The notes under the pieces: generated by a model
What the model was told of the DNA's origin: nothing
Databases searched by the model: none
Seen by the model: the letters and a program-made list of their open reading frames with translations, nothing else
Shown here: positions 32,346-43,019 of the stretch, piece after piece
Position numbering within the stretch: the stretch's first letter is position 1
How the letters are laid out: each line of letters begins with the position of its first letter
Position numbers and translations under genes: made by a program
Assembly (NCBI GenBank): GCA_910574455.1
Contig: CAJSYZ010000001.1
Span: 4,571,424 to 4,635,423, forward strand
Reading direction: 5' to 3'
Length of the DNA: 64,000 bases
Source: Trichaptum fuscoviolaceum
Lineage: Eukaryota > Basidiomycota > Agaricomycetes > Hymenochaetales > Trichaptaceae

Positions 32346-35300
32346 AATCTTGTCAACACCCTCGTCCCCGCTCTCGCTCAGGTTGTCGTCACCCTCAGCA
32401 TTAGCATGCTCGTCCTCTGCATCACCTTCCACCTCGCCTCTATACTCAGCCCCCTCACGCTCTTCGCCCTTATCGTCGGTTCCGTCGGTTCCGTCTTCCC
32501 AATTATCAGCGCCTTCGTCATACGCTTTCTCGCAGGTCGAATCTGCATCTACAACGTCAAAATACAAGGAAAAGTCCCTGCCAGTGATACCCGATCCAAC
32601 AAGTTCGGTGTTCTTTCTCGTATCGATATCTGTACTGGCATCGTAAGCTAGGAGGCGGGATCGAACCTTTTCCCAGTTTGATTCAGTGAAGAAAGAGGGA
32701 TTCGACAACAAGTTAACATAGTCGTCCGTATGAGGCTGCCACAGAGCGCTAGTGAAATACCACTCAGCGCCGCCAAGTTCTTCTTTGATATTTTGCAACC
32801 GAGCCACCTGTTTATCAATGGCAACCTTGACCTATCCATGAGAAGATCAGCGAATAAGGACAATATAAGTACTGAAAAAAATAGATACCGCTGTTGCCGC
32901 AAGGGCGAGGGCACCGATAGGCTTTCCTATGGTGTTTCTGTCCAGTATTTTATGCCGACCCATGGCCAAGACAATGTGTACGGACAACACTGAGACCACA
33001 AGGTCAGAGCAGAACAGTCCTTGCTTCTGTACATTTAGGGTCAATGCATGGACACAAAATGTGACAATAAATACTCTTTTACTTACCCTCTCCATACTAT
33101 ACCAGCTTTCCCATAGAAACGGTTCGGCTTTCTTCTTGTCAACTAGCGTCTGCAACATCTTCACAATTGCTTCGTTTTGCATTGACTTTGATTGTTCGCC
33201 GCTGATAAAACTAGCAACTGATTGCTCAGCTTTCTCAAACAGCTTCTTGCGCCAGCTATCAGAGCATCTCTGGGCCGCCTGAAATACGAGGATTGCATCT
33301 CAATTTGGTAAAGGTGATTTGAGAATAAGTAAAAATGACTCAACTAGAGAACAGATATCGGCGAACTGAGTTTCGTAAATGAGTTCCACAGAATCAAACA
33401 CTTTCCCCCACAATGAGCTGATGAGCTTATTGTCCGGGGTTTGCCATGGTGTGACGGACTTTCCAACTGCGCGAAATAGTGAAGGTAATAGAATATGAGT
33501 CCATCCTGCCTGAGTACCGGGAGGGAGACACTGGTTCGTCGCCCTTTTCCTGCCTGGCACGCGAGATCCTTCCCTTCCTTCATTTCGATCCTTGTCCTCA
33601 AGTCCCACTGATGTCTGCATATACGTACATCAGCAAAATATGTCATAGAAATGAATTTGATTCGACAAACTGAGCTAGTAGTCCGAGAGACTTTGCGATG
33701 ACCTTGATAAGCCCCAGTCACTATCACTTCGGGTCCGGGGGTGCGGGACGCTCTCGTCATTGCAAGCGACGGTGCTCGAGGTGCTAACGACATCTTTCGA
33801 CCACCAGACTATTAAGAAAAGAAGGTGAATGCTCACGTTTAGAGTGTATCAATCGACTCTCACTTACTTCATTATCAGCCACCAGCAACTGCCTCTTGCG
33901 ATTAAAGGTAGCGGATCCAATCTCCGGCTGCAACACGTCAGAAAGCTGTTATCCATGGCAAGTGAGCAGATCGAAAAGAAGCACTTACCGTCGTGTCGGC
34001 CTCAGGCCGATAAGGAATATCAGAGGGGTTCCTCTTCTTACTCAAGTCCTTTCCGCCTGATCAGATACGAACTTGAATGCCAATTACCATAGAATTGACA
34101 CTTACTGTGGCACCGGCCTGTGTGTCCATGTCAATCAACAATGACTTATTGATCTTGACAGTCTTATTAGCCTATTGAGATGGTTTAAATTAAGTAAACA
34201 TGAAATGAAGGAATTCATTGCACGTGAAGGTAGAAGAATTACCACATTAACCTGAGAGTCGGTGTCTGGTGGCGACTTCCTCTTTCCGTTCTTTGTGACT
34301 GTGATGTCCTATTCATATGCACACATTAGCGATCGACTCGAAGTGAAGAAGGAAACGAATAGTTGCTACAGGAGAGCACCGGAAGTGAGCCTACGGTGCA
34401 TCGACGCTCACACATACCTGTACACGGGGTTCCAAAGCTAGTGATCGCACCTTACAACCATAAATAAGGGGGGGAACGAGAGAAGTTGAAATAAGATAGA
34501 CTTACCGGTGCGCTAAGCTGCGAGTTAGCAGTCCTCTTGTTTGCATCCTATGCAAATACCAATTCAGCAATGAAGGATATAGAATGAAGATCACTGTGCT
34601 TCGCTGTCTGGCACTCACCTGTCCACCTGGTTTTATCTCGTTGTTCTTATCCTCGAGTACGGGAAGGGATTGCTTAGTAGAATGAAAAATGAAAAATGAT
34701 ATGACATCGCTTACCGTTGAAACCTGCGACCCGGAAAGAGTGTCATGCAATAACTTCCTTTTCTTCGAGTTGAGGTTGCTGCTACCTCCATCCTGTTCAT
34801 GACACGGCAGTTGGCAGATAAATAATAACGAAGGGATATGAACAAACGGTCATGGAGTAACTGACGTGAATCGAACAGAAATAAGTCGTACTCACACAAG
34901 CTTGAGCCGGCCTTGTTAGCCTCTTCGGATTGCTTCCGCCCTATAAACAAGTTATTCAGACTGCATTTGCCATTCTAATTCTCCGTCAACTCACAACATT
35001 TGATTCCGAATCGACAAGATGTGCCTTCTGTTGCACACTGATTGTGCTATTTTTTACACCATGATAGCTTGTAAGGGTGATTGTTTCTCCTTCATCCTCC
35101 CAGGGACTTAAGTTTTCATCATCTGGCAATGAGATGGTGTGTCTGGTGTAGCTTTGCGTCAGCAAGGCTCATAATACAGTGGTAACAAGGACAAGAGCGT
35201 CAATATTGCAGGTGAAGGACTTCCAAGTCGGGTCTTGGCCCGGGAGCGTCACGGTCAACTTGAACCGCTGGCACCGTGACCGCAGTGACACTGGCAGCCT

Positions 35301-36455
35301 GAGTGGCAGGCTCATTAGTAATCTAGTACTACTACTAGTAGTAGTCGGGATGATGTTTAATCGCACTCACCATTACATTGACTTGACAGTACAAGATACT
35401 GATTCAGACGCAATGCAAGATTCAAACTTCAAACTCACAAATTGATCCTTTCTGAGTCTATCCCTGCCACTGGCACCTCAAGACCTCCACCCTCTTCACC
35501 GATGAAAGTGGAATCATCTGTGTTGCGAAGCGCCCTGACAGGGCGTTTTGTCTTGTCGTTCCGCCTTGACGTAGCGGGCGAGTCTATTATGTCCGTTTCT
35601 TCACCAGAAAGACTCTCGTTCGGTCCTGCAGGAGCGTGAAAGAATGCGTCGCTGGGAGTGGCGGCAGACCTGGACATCTTTGCGGTCTGCACACGTGTGC
35701 GAAATGGAAGTTCACCTTTGGAATCTTCTTTCCTAGCTTTTTTTGCAGGCTTCCTGTTTGGCTCATCCATACTCGCTGCTTCGCATTAACGTGAGTCACA
35801 GGGTTCAACCTCCAAGCTTTGAGATCGTCTGAAAATGTATAGGCAATGTTACTCACGAATATCCAAGTCTTCGTTGTGTCCATCTTCACAATCCGATATG
35901 TCTTTAACATCGTTCTTCGAGTCTGTTTATGCCAGTTCAAATCTGTGTCATCACTGATCTAAAGTTGAAGACTTACAACTAGCTTCGCCTTTTGGCTTTC
36001 TACGTCCACGTTTGCCAGTGAGTTTGGGCACTGTTGAGCCCATCTGGGTGCGTGTCTCAAGAGCCTTCGACAAGTTGTTTTCAAGCTCTACGGTCTCTAG
36101 CATCGCTGCTTCTTGGTTCTCTGCTGCAGTCACCTTCTTGCGAACCTTGTCAGCTGCCTCTTGTTCTTTTGCTGCCCGTTTTTGCTCCGCAGCGTGTTTT
36201 CTCCTCTCTTTTCGCAACCGCGACTTGCTGGGCCGCAGCTCTGCGGAAAGCTGCCCGCTCTTCCTTCTGCTTTTCCTTCTCTTCCTTCTCCTTCAATGCC
36301 TCATCCCGCCTTTCTGCCTGCCGTACTTTCCTTTTCTCTTTTTCTTCCTTCTCCCGCAATATCTCCTCCTGTGTTCGTCTTGTTCTGAGTTGGTCAACGA
36401 CTGCTCCGGGGTGCTTTTCCTTGTTCTTAGCCCTTGTCTGTCTTTGAGTTGACAT
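32229..36455 (-). CDS. Transposon accessory gene 1: coiled coil, micro-exon linker, acidic tail
   Basis: Not recognised as a known family. The N-terminal part (MSTQRQTRAKNKEKHPGAVV, then Glu/Lys/Arg heptads to about 36,000) is a long charged coiled coil. A basic, Ser-rich region follows (KKARKEDSKGELPF near 35,700). A run of nine tiny phase-0 exons spans 33868-34940. The C-terminal half is helical (WRKKLFEKAEQSVASFISGE; ELGGAEWYFTSALW; SFFTESNWEKV) with a hydrophobic segment LVVSVLSVHIVLAMG. The end is Asp/Glu/Gly repeats to TAA 32229-32231. The 5' exon needs a one-base frame change near 36,200 to continue. It is divergent from the transposase with 272 bp between start codons, so shared control is likely. 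A role as transposase partner, like accessory proteins of CACTA-type elements, is inference. Confidence 0.55.
32300..32346 (-). repeat. Coding simple repeat (Glu/Asp/Gly)
   Basis: Hexamer-like GTCCTC/GCCCTC units in tandem, read on the minus strand as alternating Glu-Gly and Glu-Asp. Forms the acidic tail of accessory gene 1. Confidence 0.8.
33868..34940 (-). other. Array of nine frame-neutral micro-exons
   Basis: Exons, in transcription order: 34896-34940, 34715-34792, 34619-34672, 34506-34547, 34418-34450, 34243-34308, 34106-34171, 33989-34048 and 33868-33927. Their lengths are 45, 78, 54, 42, 33, 66, 66, 60 and 60 nt. Every length is a multiple of three, every border is phase 0, and every intron (42-109 nt) is GT..AG, most with GTAAGT or GTGAGT donors. 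Most encoded peptides hold a short basic cluster (NPKRL, SKKRK, NGKRK, SKKRN, NRKRQ). Confidence 0.7.
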
Positions 36456-36727
36456 TTTGTGCAGTGTTTTGAGACTTGTATGATGATAAGATGTGTCGAA
36501 GGTGCAAGTTCAAGATCAGGGAGGCGGGGGCGTCTATCTTAGACAAGTTGAAAATTTACGCCCACTACTACCGTGACTACTCTATGACTAATTTTAACTC
36601 AGGTTCAAGTTCACTGGCACTCCGAGTCCGAGTCACTGCCAGTGCTAGCAGCCTGCCAGTGCCAGTGAGGCTCAGCTGTGAGTCCCAATTGTCGACGTGT
36701 ACTACTACTGAGGTTACATTCAAGTTG
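36456..36727. promoter_or_regulatory. Divergent promoter between accessory gene 1 and transposase
   Basis: 272 bp between two divergent ATGs. Dense in recurring words: TTCAAGTT, CCGAGTCCGAGTC, TGCCAGTG (several overlapping copies at 36,640-36,670), GTGAGGCTC and ACTACTACT. The same words recur upstream of accessory gene 2 and at a few places outside the element. Confidence 0.6.
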
Positions 36728-39700
36728 ATGCCAGCGACACGGAAAAAGCACGATCCCTTTCATTTTCCACCAACTATTCGATGCACCTTGCCTGGCTGTA
36801 GTAGGACGTTCAAGAGTCAATCTGGAAGAGCAAGACATGAATATTCAGCTCATCCGACGTCATTCTTGGCAAGTTCTTCTGCTTGTGGTCATGAATATGA
36901 ATCGTCACCTATTCGACCCATACGAGCTCCAAGTCCTCAACTTGAAGCTCTCCTGAGGTCGTCCGAACTTCCATCAGAGGGTCATCTTGAGAGCGGCTCT
37001 GACTCCTACGATTACGATATTTCCATGCTTACACAGGATATCTCGATGCTCAGTATAGGCCGAGACGAGCTGCTTCAAGATTTGGACAGACCTGATTCTC
37101 TGTCCCATTCTGTCACCGGAAGTGACAGTGGCCGTTCTGAAGACTTGGATTCCGACATTGGAGATTATGAGGAGAGCGAGGATAACTTGAAGGTGTATCA
37201 CAGATACTTGAATGGTGCGCGCCAAATCAATTGTTCCCGGTTTACTGTAGCATTTTGACACCAAACATTGTGCAGCCACTCCATGCGATGCAGAAGGGAA
37301 CTTCTTAGAATACGAAGACTCACCCGCCCCGCGAAACGAATCTGCGTCAAATGACTGGTTTCCATATTCGTGCCGAGCAGATTTTGAGCTCGCAGATTTT
37401 CTCTATCGGGAAGAGCAAATGTCTGCTGGGAACATAACAAAGCTTCTGGGAATCATGAAGGCTTATCAGCTGATTCAGGAGGCGGAGAATGTAAAATCTT
37501 GCGGATGTTCCGAATTGGATGCGACATTGCCTGACGATGACTTGGATCTGGGTTCAACTAGTACGCTACTCGATGGAGATGCGCAAAAAATGTATAACGC
37601 CATTGATGCTACGAAAGTCGGTGATGTGTCTTGGAAATCCTTTAGTAACTTCTACACGGACGATCATAGCCAAAAGGCAACAAACGAGAACACCGAGTCA
37701 TGGAAGAGGAAAGAATATGATGTATGGTATCGGGATCCTTTGGAAGTGATCCGGAATTTGGTGGACAATCCGGCGTTGGAAGGCGAATTCGACTATGTCC
37801 CGTTTCGTGAGTATCAGCCGAAAGAGGACTCTGATGACAACAAAGAACGAGTCTTCAGAAACTACATGTCCGGAAATTTTGCTTGGGAACAGGCTGTAAG
37901 TCATGAATCATGCAGCATTCGAAGTTGGAGGAAGTGTACTGATTATCCTTGACTTAGAACAAAATCTACGCCGAAGATAAAGCAGTTCATGGGTCCATGT
38001 TCGTTCCGGTAATTTTAGGGAGTGACAAGACAACAGTTTCCGTTGGAACTGGCAACAACGAATATTATCCGTTATATCTCTCAATAGGAAATGTATCTAA
38101 CAAGGCCCGGCGGTCCCAAAAGTTGAATACAGTCCAGCTCGTAGCATTTCTAGCAATACCAAAGAGTGTGTGTCAAAAACTGAGCTATCCATTTGTGTTC
38201 TGATGCTTTGCAGCTGAACGGCAGTACGAAAAGTCGGATGAATTCCGCCGCTTTCGACATCAAGTCTTTCATTCATCTATATCGAGAATCTTGAGACCAC
38301 TGAAGAGCGCAATGTCCATAAACAACGAACAAACCATTTTCCGGTGCCCTGATGGTCACTTGCGTAGGTCGATTCTCGGACTCGGCTCGTATATAGCCGA
38401 TTATCCGGAACAGGTGAGTCTATGCGCAATATGCACTGGATGGTGCTGCAAGTAAGTATTGTCCTTTCCACAAATCACATCCGACTTGAGTTCGAGGAAA
38501 TGGCTTAATGCGGCTACTATATAGATGTACAGCACCTCACAAGAACCTAGATAATCCGGAATTTGTTACAAATCCTCGAACAAAAGAGCTGCACGAACGA
38601 TTGATAGAACAGGTGGATGACAATAGCATAAGTAGAGCCACAATTCGTAAGGAGTATGGGTTCCACCAAGATATCGTCGTATGTGTTCCAACTTCAAGTT
38701 GTCCATTAGATGCACTTACCGCAACTTGAACTATGTCCCGTAGCCCTTCACCAATGATTTTCCGCGTGCAGATATATGCGATCTCATTTCTCCAGACTTA
38801 CTGCACCAAATCATCAAAGGCGTGTTCAAGGATCATCTTGTCGAGTGGATTTGCCAGAGCATGACCACGACAGAGCTGGATATTGTGGATAAAAGGTACT
38901 ATTCCCTTACAAGTCGTGTGAATACCACTGCTAACTTTCACGTAGAATCAGAGTTGCTGCTCCTTTTCCTGGACTTCGCAGATTTCCCGAAGGTCGAGGC
39001 TTCAAGCAATGGACAGGTAATGATTCAAAGGCACTTATGAAAGTATGTGGTATTTTCATCATGATCTTGTTTGAGGTGGTGGTTTGCTGATATCTGATGC
39101 AATCCGCTTACTAGGTGTATCTTCCGGCTATTGTGGGCATTGTACATGATGATATAGTTCACGCATTGAGTGCATTTCTGGACTTCTGTTACCTTGTGCG
39201 TCGGTACACGATTACAGCCTCAACTCTTGATCAGGTTAAAGCCTCCCTGGATCACTATCATCAATATCGCAAAATATTCATAGCAAGGGGCATCCGGGAT
39301 AACTTCTCACTTCCACGACAGCATGCCATGATTCACTATCCTACAATGATCCCTCTCTTCGCTGCACCAAGCGGGCTGTGCTCATCAATCACAGAGAATA
39401 AACACATTTACGCGGTCAAGGAAACGTGGCGACGCTCAAACAGAAATGATCCTTTAGGTCAGATGATCACAGCAAACCAACGTCTCAGTAAACTTATTGC
39501 ATCGAGGGCAGACTTCAAGAGGCGTGGAATGCTGGAAAGTCCTCTGGCTGAGGCTTCATGGAGAGCTTTGCTAGATGTTCTGCGCAGGAATATGTCAGAG
39601 TCGGAGTCAGATGACGCTGAGAGGACCCAAATTCGGAAGGAGCAGATGCAGCATCAAGATACACCCGAAGCTGGTGCAGCTGATGATACAGAGGACTTCT

Positions 39701-40727
39701 TCGATGACATTGTGGGCAATAATGAACTCAACGAAATTGCAGACCTGGAAGATCCCGAACTTGAAAGCTTACTAGTAGTGCATGGGCCACAGCATCTTGC
39801 GGTTCAAGACATACAACATGCTGAACGCCAGATCCGCTTGGGTGGCAGAAATGACCCTTTGAGCTTGATGTTAATGGCTTCGAAGCAACGTGGGTATTAC
39901 TTGGTAACCCATGCTTTTGGTGTTACACATCTGACTTCTTTGTTGTCATCCTTGCAGAGTCCAGTAAGGTGTATCCTAAACAGCTCAACACGCTTGCGGC
40001 GATAAAAGGTCATCCAGAGCTCCGACAGCTCCGACAGCTCATTAAAGAATACTTATTCAACAAGTACGAGAATCACACCTCCAACTCAAGGGGCTCCTCT
40101 GGTAGAGCCCAACCAGCAGTTGAATTGGACACGAGCAATGACTTTTCAATATTCCATTCAGCCACCGCTTTCTTTGCCTACCATGGCGAATCGATCCCTA
40201 TAGAACAAGCAATGAGGGAGGTGATCAGGTCCAATCCCTCTTGGCGCGGAAAAGCAAGACGTGATGCAGTCCTTGTTCGAGTTAGCTCCTGCACAAAGGG
40301 GTTTGCGGGAATGAGAGTTGCCCGAGTTATGCTTCTTTTTTCCTTCACCGCTAAAGGGGAACGTCAGGACTGCGCTCTCGTCCAGATTTTCAAGCGTGTT
40401 GGAGATTCACCCGACCTGAAAACAAGAATGTGGATAGTCGAACCGGAGTATGAGTTAGAGAGCTCTACCACCTGTGTCGGATGCTGTACTGGAGTGAATG
40501 CCAGTGGCAGATGTCACTATCAGCGCAACTGCAAGGCTCCGAAGCTATCTGTGATAGATGTAGGGGACATCCTCCGTTTAGCCCACCTCCTGGGGGTTCC
40601 GAAGGGTGATGAATGTCCTCCAAAGTCATTGACACCTGAGGAGACCCTGGATTTTTATGATAGATTCTATGTTAACCGATTTGCTGACATGCACATGCAC
40701 CAAACACTGTACGAAGCTAGACAATAA
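36728..40727 (+). CDS. Plavaka-type transposase, apparently intact
   Basis: Cut-and-paste transposase of the Plavaka group (CACTA/CMC-related), widespread in Agaricomycetes. ATG 36728 begins MPATRKKHDPFHFPPTIRC and a C2H2 finger (C-x4-C-x12-H-x4-H). After splicing (37214|37276), typical blocks follow: FELADFLYREEQMSAGNI, GDVSWKSFSNFY, WYRDPLEVIRNLVDNPAL, RVFRNYMSGNFAWEQA, then the catalytic-core blocks GSMFVPVILGSDKTTVSVGT, NEYYPLYLSIGNVSNKARR, VAFLAIPKTERQ and FRCPDGHLRRSILGLGSYIA. Further on are WCCKCTAPHKNLDNPEF, DLLHQIIKGVFKDHLVEWIC, and PAIVGIVHDDIVHALSAFLD. A Cys/His cluster lies near the C-terminus (40,470-40,535). I traced most splice joins in frame and met no stop codon or frameshift. 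An earlier in-frame ATG (36476) is rejected because it lies in promoter words. Confidence 0.92.
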
Positions 40728-40954
40728 TTACTAAGTTAAACTCTTCCGTTAGCACATTGCCACATAGTACTACAAAGTGTATTGAGACTTGTTGTACAGT
40801 TTACATTGCCAGAGCCAGCGGCGACGACATCATGGTATTCATTGTTCGAGGTAATATAATTATCAACAAATCTCAAAGCAACAAAAGGAGAAACTGGAGA
40901 TGCAAGCATACTGTGTCCATTGTCAACCCACCACCTACGAGAGGGCTAATTCGG
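40728..40954. other. Convergent 3' spacer inside the element
   Basis: 227 bp between transposase and accessory gene 2 stops; nothing notable. Confidence 0.4.
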
Positions 40955-43003
40955 CTAGTAGTTGAGGCGACCTCGAGGACTTGAAGGCTTGGAGTCATCC
41001 TTTGACTCTATCGCCAATTCTAAATAATTGCGATACCCTAGAATTTGTTTAATATCAATATTCACCGCGATGCCTTTCGGGGGTTGTCTGTCGAATGACG
41101 CGCACACCGCCTCCGTCAGATACGTTATGTATCTCTGCATGTCCGCATGCTCCAAGAAAGATTTTCCAGTCGTCTGGGTAGTCAAGGACGCTGCTGACGT
41201 CGATGCTGCCGTGTCCTGTCTTTCCTTCCCCTTGCCCTTCAAGTTCGTATGATAGGCATCCATTTCGTCCTTGTTATAGGCTGCTAACATATCAATAGAA
41301 TCAAGGACATCATCAGTCGACTCCTGCCTTCGATGTACTATCTTGTTTAAGAGCTCTGATACGACATCGCCTTTCCCCTTCCGCATGACGACATCGAAAA
41401 GACCCTTTGTGGAGGCAATTTGCAACCATCTCTTGACAATCCTAAGCGCGCTTATCAATCTCCTCTGAAGATGACCCAATTCGCGGAAGTAATTATTAAT
41501 CTCAACAGAAGGAATATCTGCCGGTGGTCCGACAGGCCCCTGCTTCGACTTTGCTTCCCTGGTAAACCTTCCTATGATGTCATGCAAACGCGCCTGAATA
41601 GATTCTGCCGTTGAGATAATCGCATAGTCATTGGAGGTGACCTCTAACACCTTCGTCCGATGGAAGAATGCATCGTGAATATTGCACAGCTTAATCGCCA
41701 TTTCCCAAGATTTCTGCTCCGTGGTAAACTGCAGTAGCATTTCGTTGACCTCCTCTTTCTGGGGCTGAAAATGAAGCCGTTCAACCGCAGGCGTCATGTA
41801 TTTCGATTGCAAACTCCCTGGTTCCGATATCGGATGATAGGGTAGATGCACTTTCAGTGGGGGGGGCCGAATACCGGAAGGATGACTGGAAGCCTGAGAA
41901 TGAGCCTGGAAAAGTCTAGAGACCGTAACTGACATGCTTTGGAGACCGGCATCGATGATTGCGATGAGTTTGTAAGTTACGTCGTAGTAGGCCTGGAAGA
42001 ACGGTATGAAGAATTGGAAAGCCTTAAGATTTTGGCATCCGTATCGTATGAGTTCAATACTGCCATAAAATCTTCTGCCTTCTCTTCTCTATAAAGTCCA
42101 TATTCAGATAACAGTTGTCTAAGACCTTTCGAGCCGTCGCGAGAATGTCTTCGGTAGTATTGATTCATGATTTTCTGAAACTCGAACCTGGACAACTCGA
42201 AGTAGAGGGAACCAAAGGGATCATCAGTGCCTCGATTGTCAAGGCAATTCCGTATCTCCCCTCTTGAGAACCCAAGGACAATTGCGGAGGATTCCATGAA
42301 GAAGAACCTTAGACTATCCAAGGTCTTCCTTACTCTAACAGCGTCGCCTGCTGCCCGTGACTAACAAGCGTAGGTTATTAGACGTTCTTTTTCGAAACAT
42401 GATCATAATACTTACCCCAGCAATATTATCAGTCAAGAGAGCGACATCAGAATATATCTTGCGAAGAGTATCGTTCAACGTAGCAACCTGACCCTCCAAA
42501 CTCGCAATCCTATCATCTGATGAAAGGCCTGGATGGCCTGAAGTCGAGCGAACCGACGCGCTGCCTTCTATGCCAGTGTGCGACATGGCACCTGGATGGC
42601 CTGAAGTCGAGTGAACCGACTCGTTGCCTTCTATGCCAGTGGACTGTGCATTTTGTGCCACAGCGTCAAGCAGTTCACCCATAGTACGTCCGGGAGATTT
42701 ATTAGGTGGTTCGAGAACACCGCCAGGTCCCGGGACGCGATAATCGGCCAGTGATGGTGACCTTGATGGTGGTGGAACGGATGTCGGGAATGATTCCCCC
42801 CCTTTAAGTTCAAGTTTGGGCCTTTTCTGATTGGGCTCACTAGGACTCGGAGATTGACTTGCGCCTACTATCTGCGTGTACGCAGCAATCCTGTTTGGGT
42901 GTTGTGAGCTGCCGCCACCAGCGGGTGAGTTGCTGATCTGCCTGTGTGAGCTGCCGCCCCTGCGTGAGCTGCCGCTACCACCTCTAGAATTTGATCCCGA
43001 CAT
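40955..43003 (-). CDS. Transposon accessory gene 2: unknown, possibly frameshifted
   Basis: Not recognised. The likely start at 43001-43003 (MSGSNSRGGSGSSRRGGSSH) opens a disordered Gly/Ser/Pro-rich region with a 21-residue tandem repeat (GIEG..SV.STSGHPG). It is followed by a coiled coil (DRIASLEGQVATLNDTLRKI). The next exon (FFFMESSAIVLGFSRGEIRN; FELSRFEFQKIMNQYYRR) reads to about 42,060, where a change of frame is needed to enter AFQFFIPFFQAYYDVTYKL. The long 3' exon (41935-40955) is helical and ends in PRGRLNY. The layout (disordered N-terminus, coiled coil, helical C-terminus) echoes accessory gene 1 without obvious sequence similarity. It converges on the transposase. Confidence 0.5.
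42528..42653 (-). repeat. 63-bp coding tandem repeat, two copies
   Basis: Two adjacent copies starting CCTGGATGGCCTGAAGTCGA at 42528 and 42591, encoding two GIEG..SV.STSGHPG units of 21 codons in accessory gene 2. Few differences between copies, so the duplication is recent. Confidence 0.8.
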
Positions 43004-43019
43004 GTTAATTGTGTGAGAC

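Noticed and set aside
35330..35345. TAGTAGTAGT runs as an ordinary microsatellite
   Set aside because: They occur with several unrelated palindromic words in the same islands, so they are reported as part of that pattern instead.
36476..36727. Extension of the transposase to an upstream in-frame ATG at 36476
   Set aside because: The added 84 codons read through the word-rich promoter and resemble no transposase N-terminus; the zinc-finger start at 36728 fits the family.
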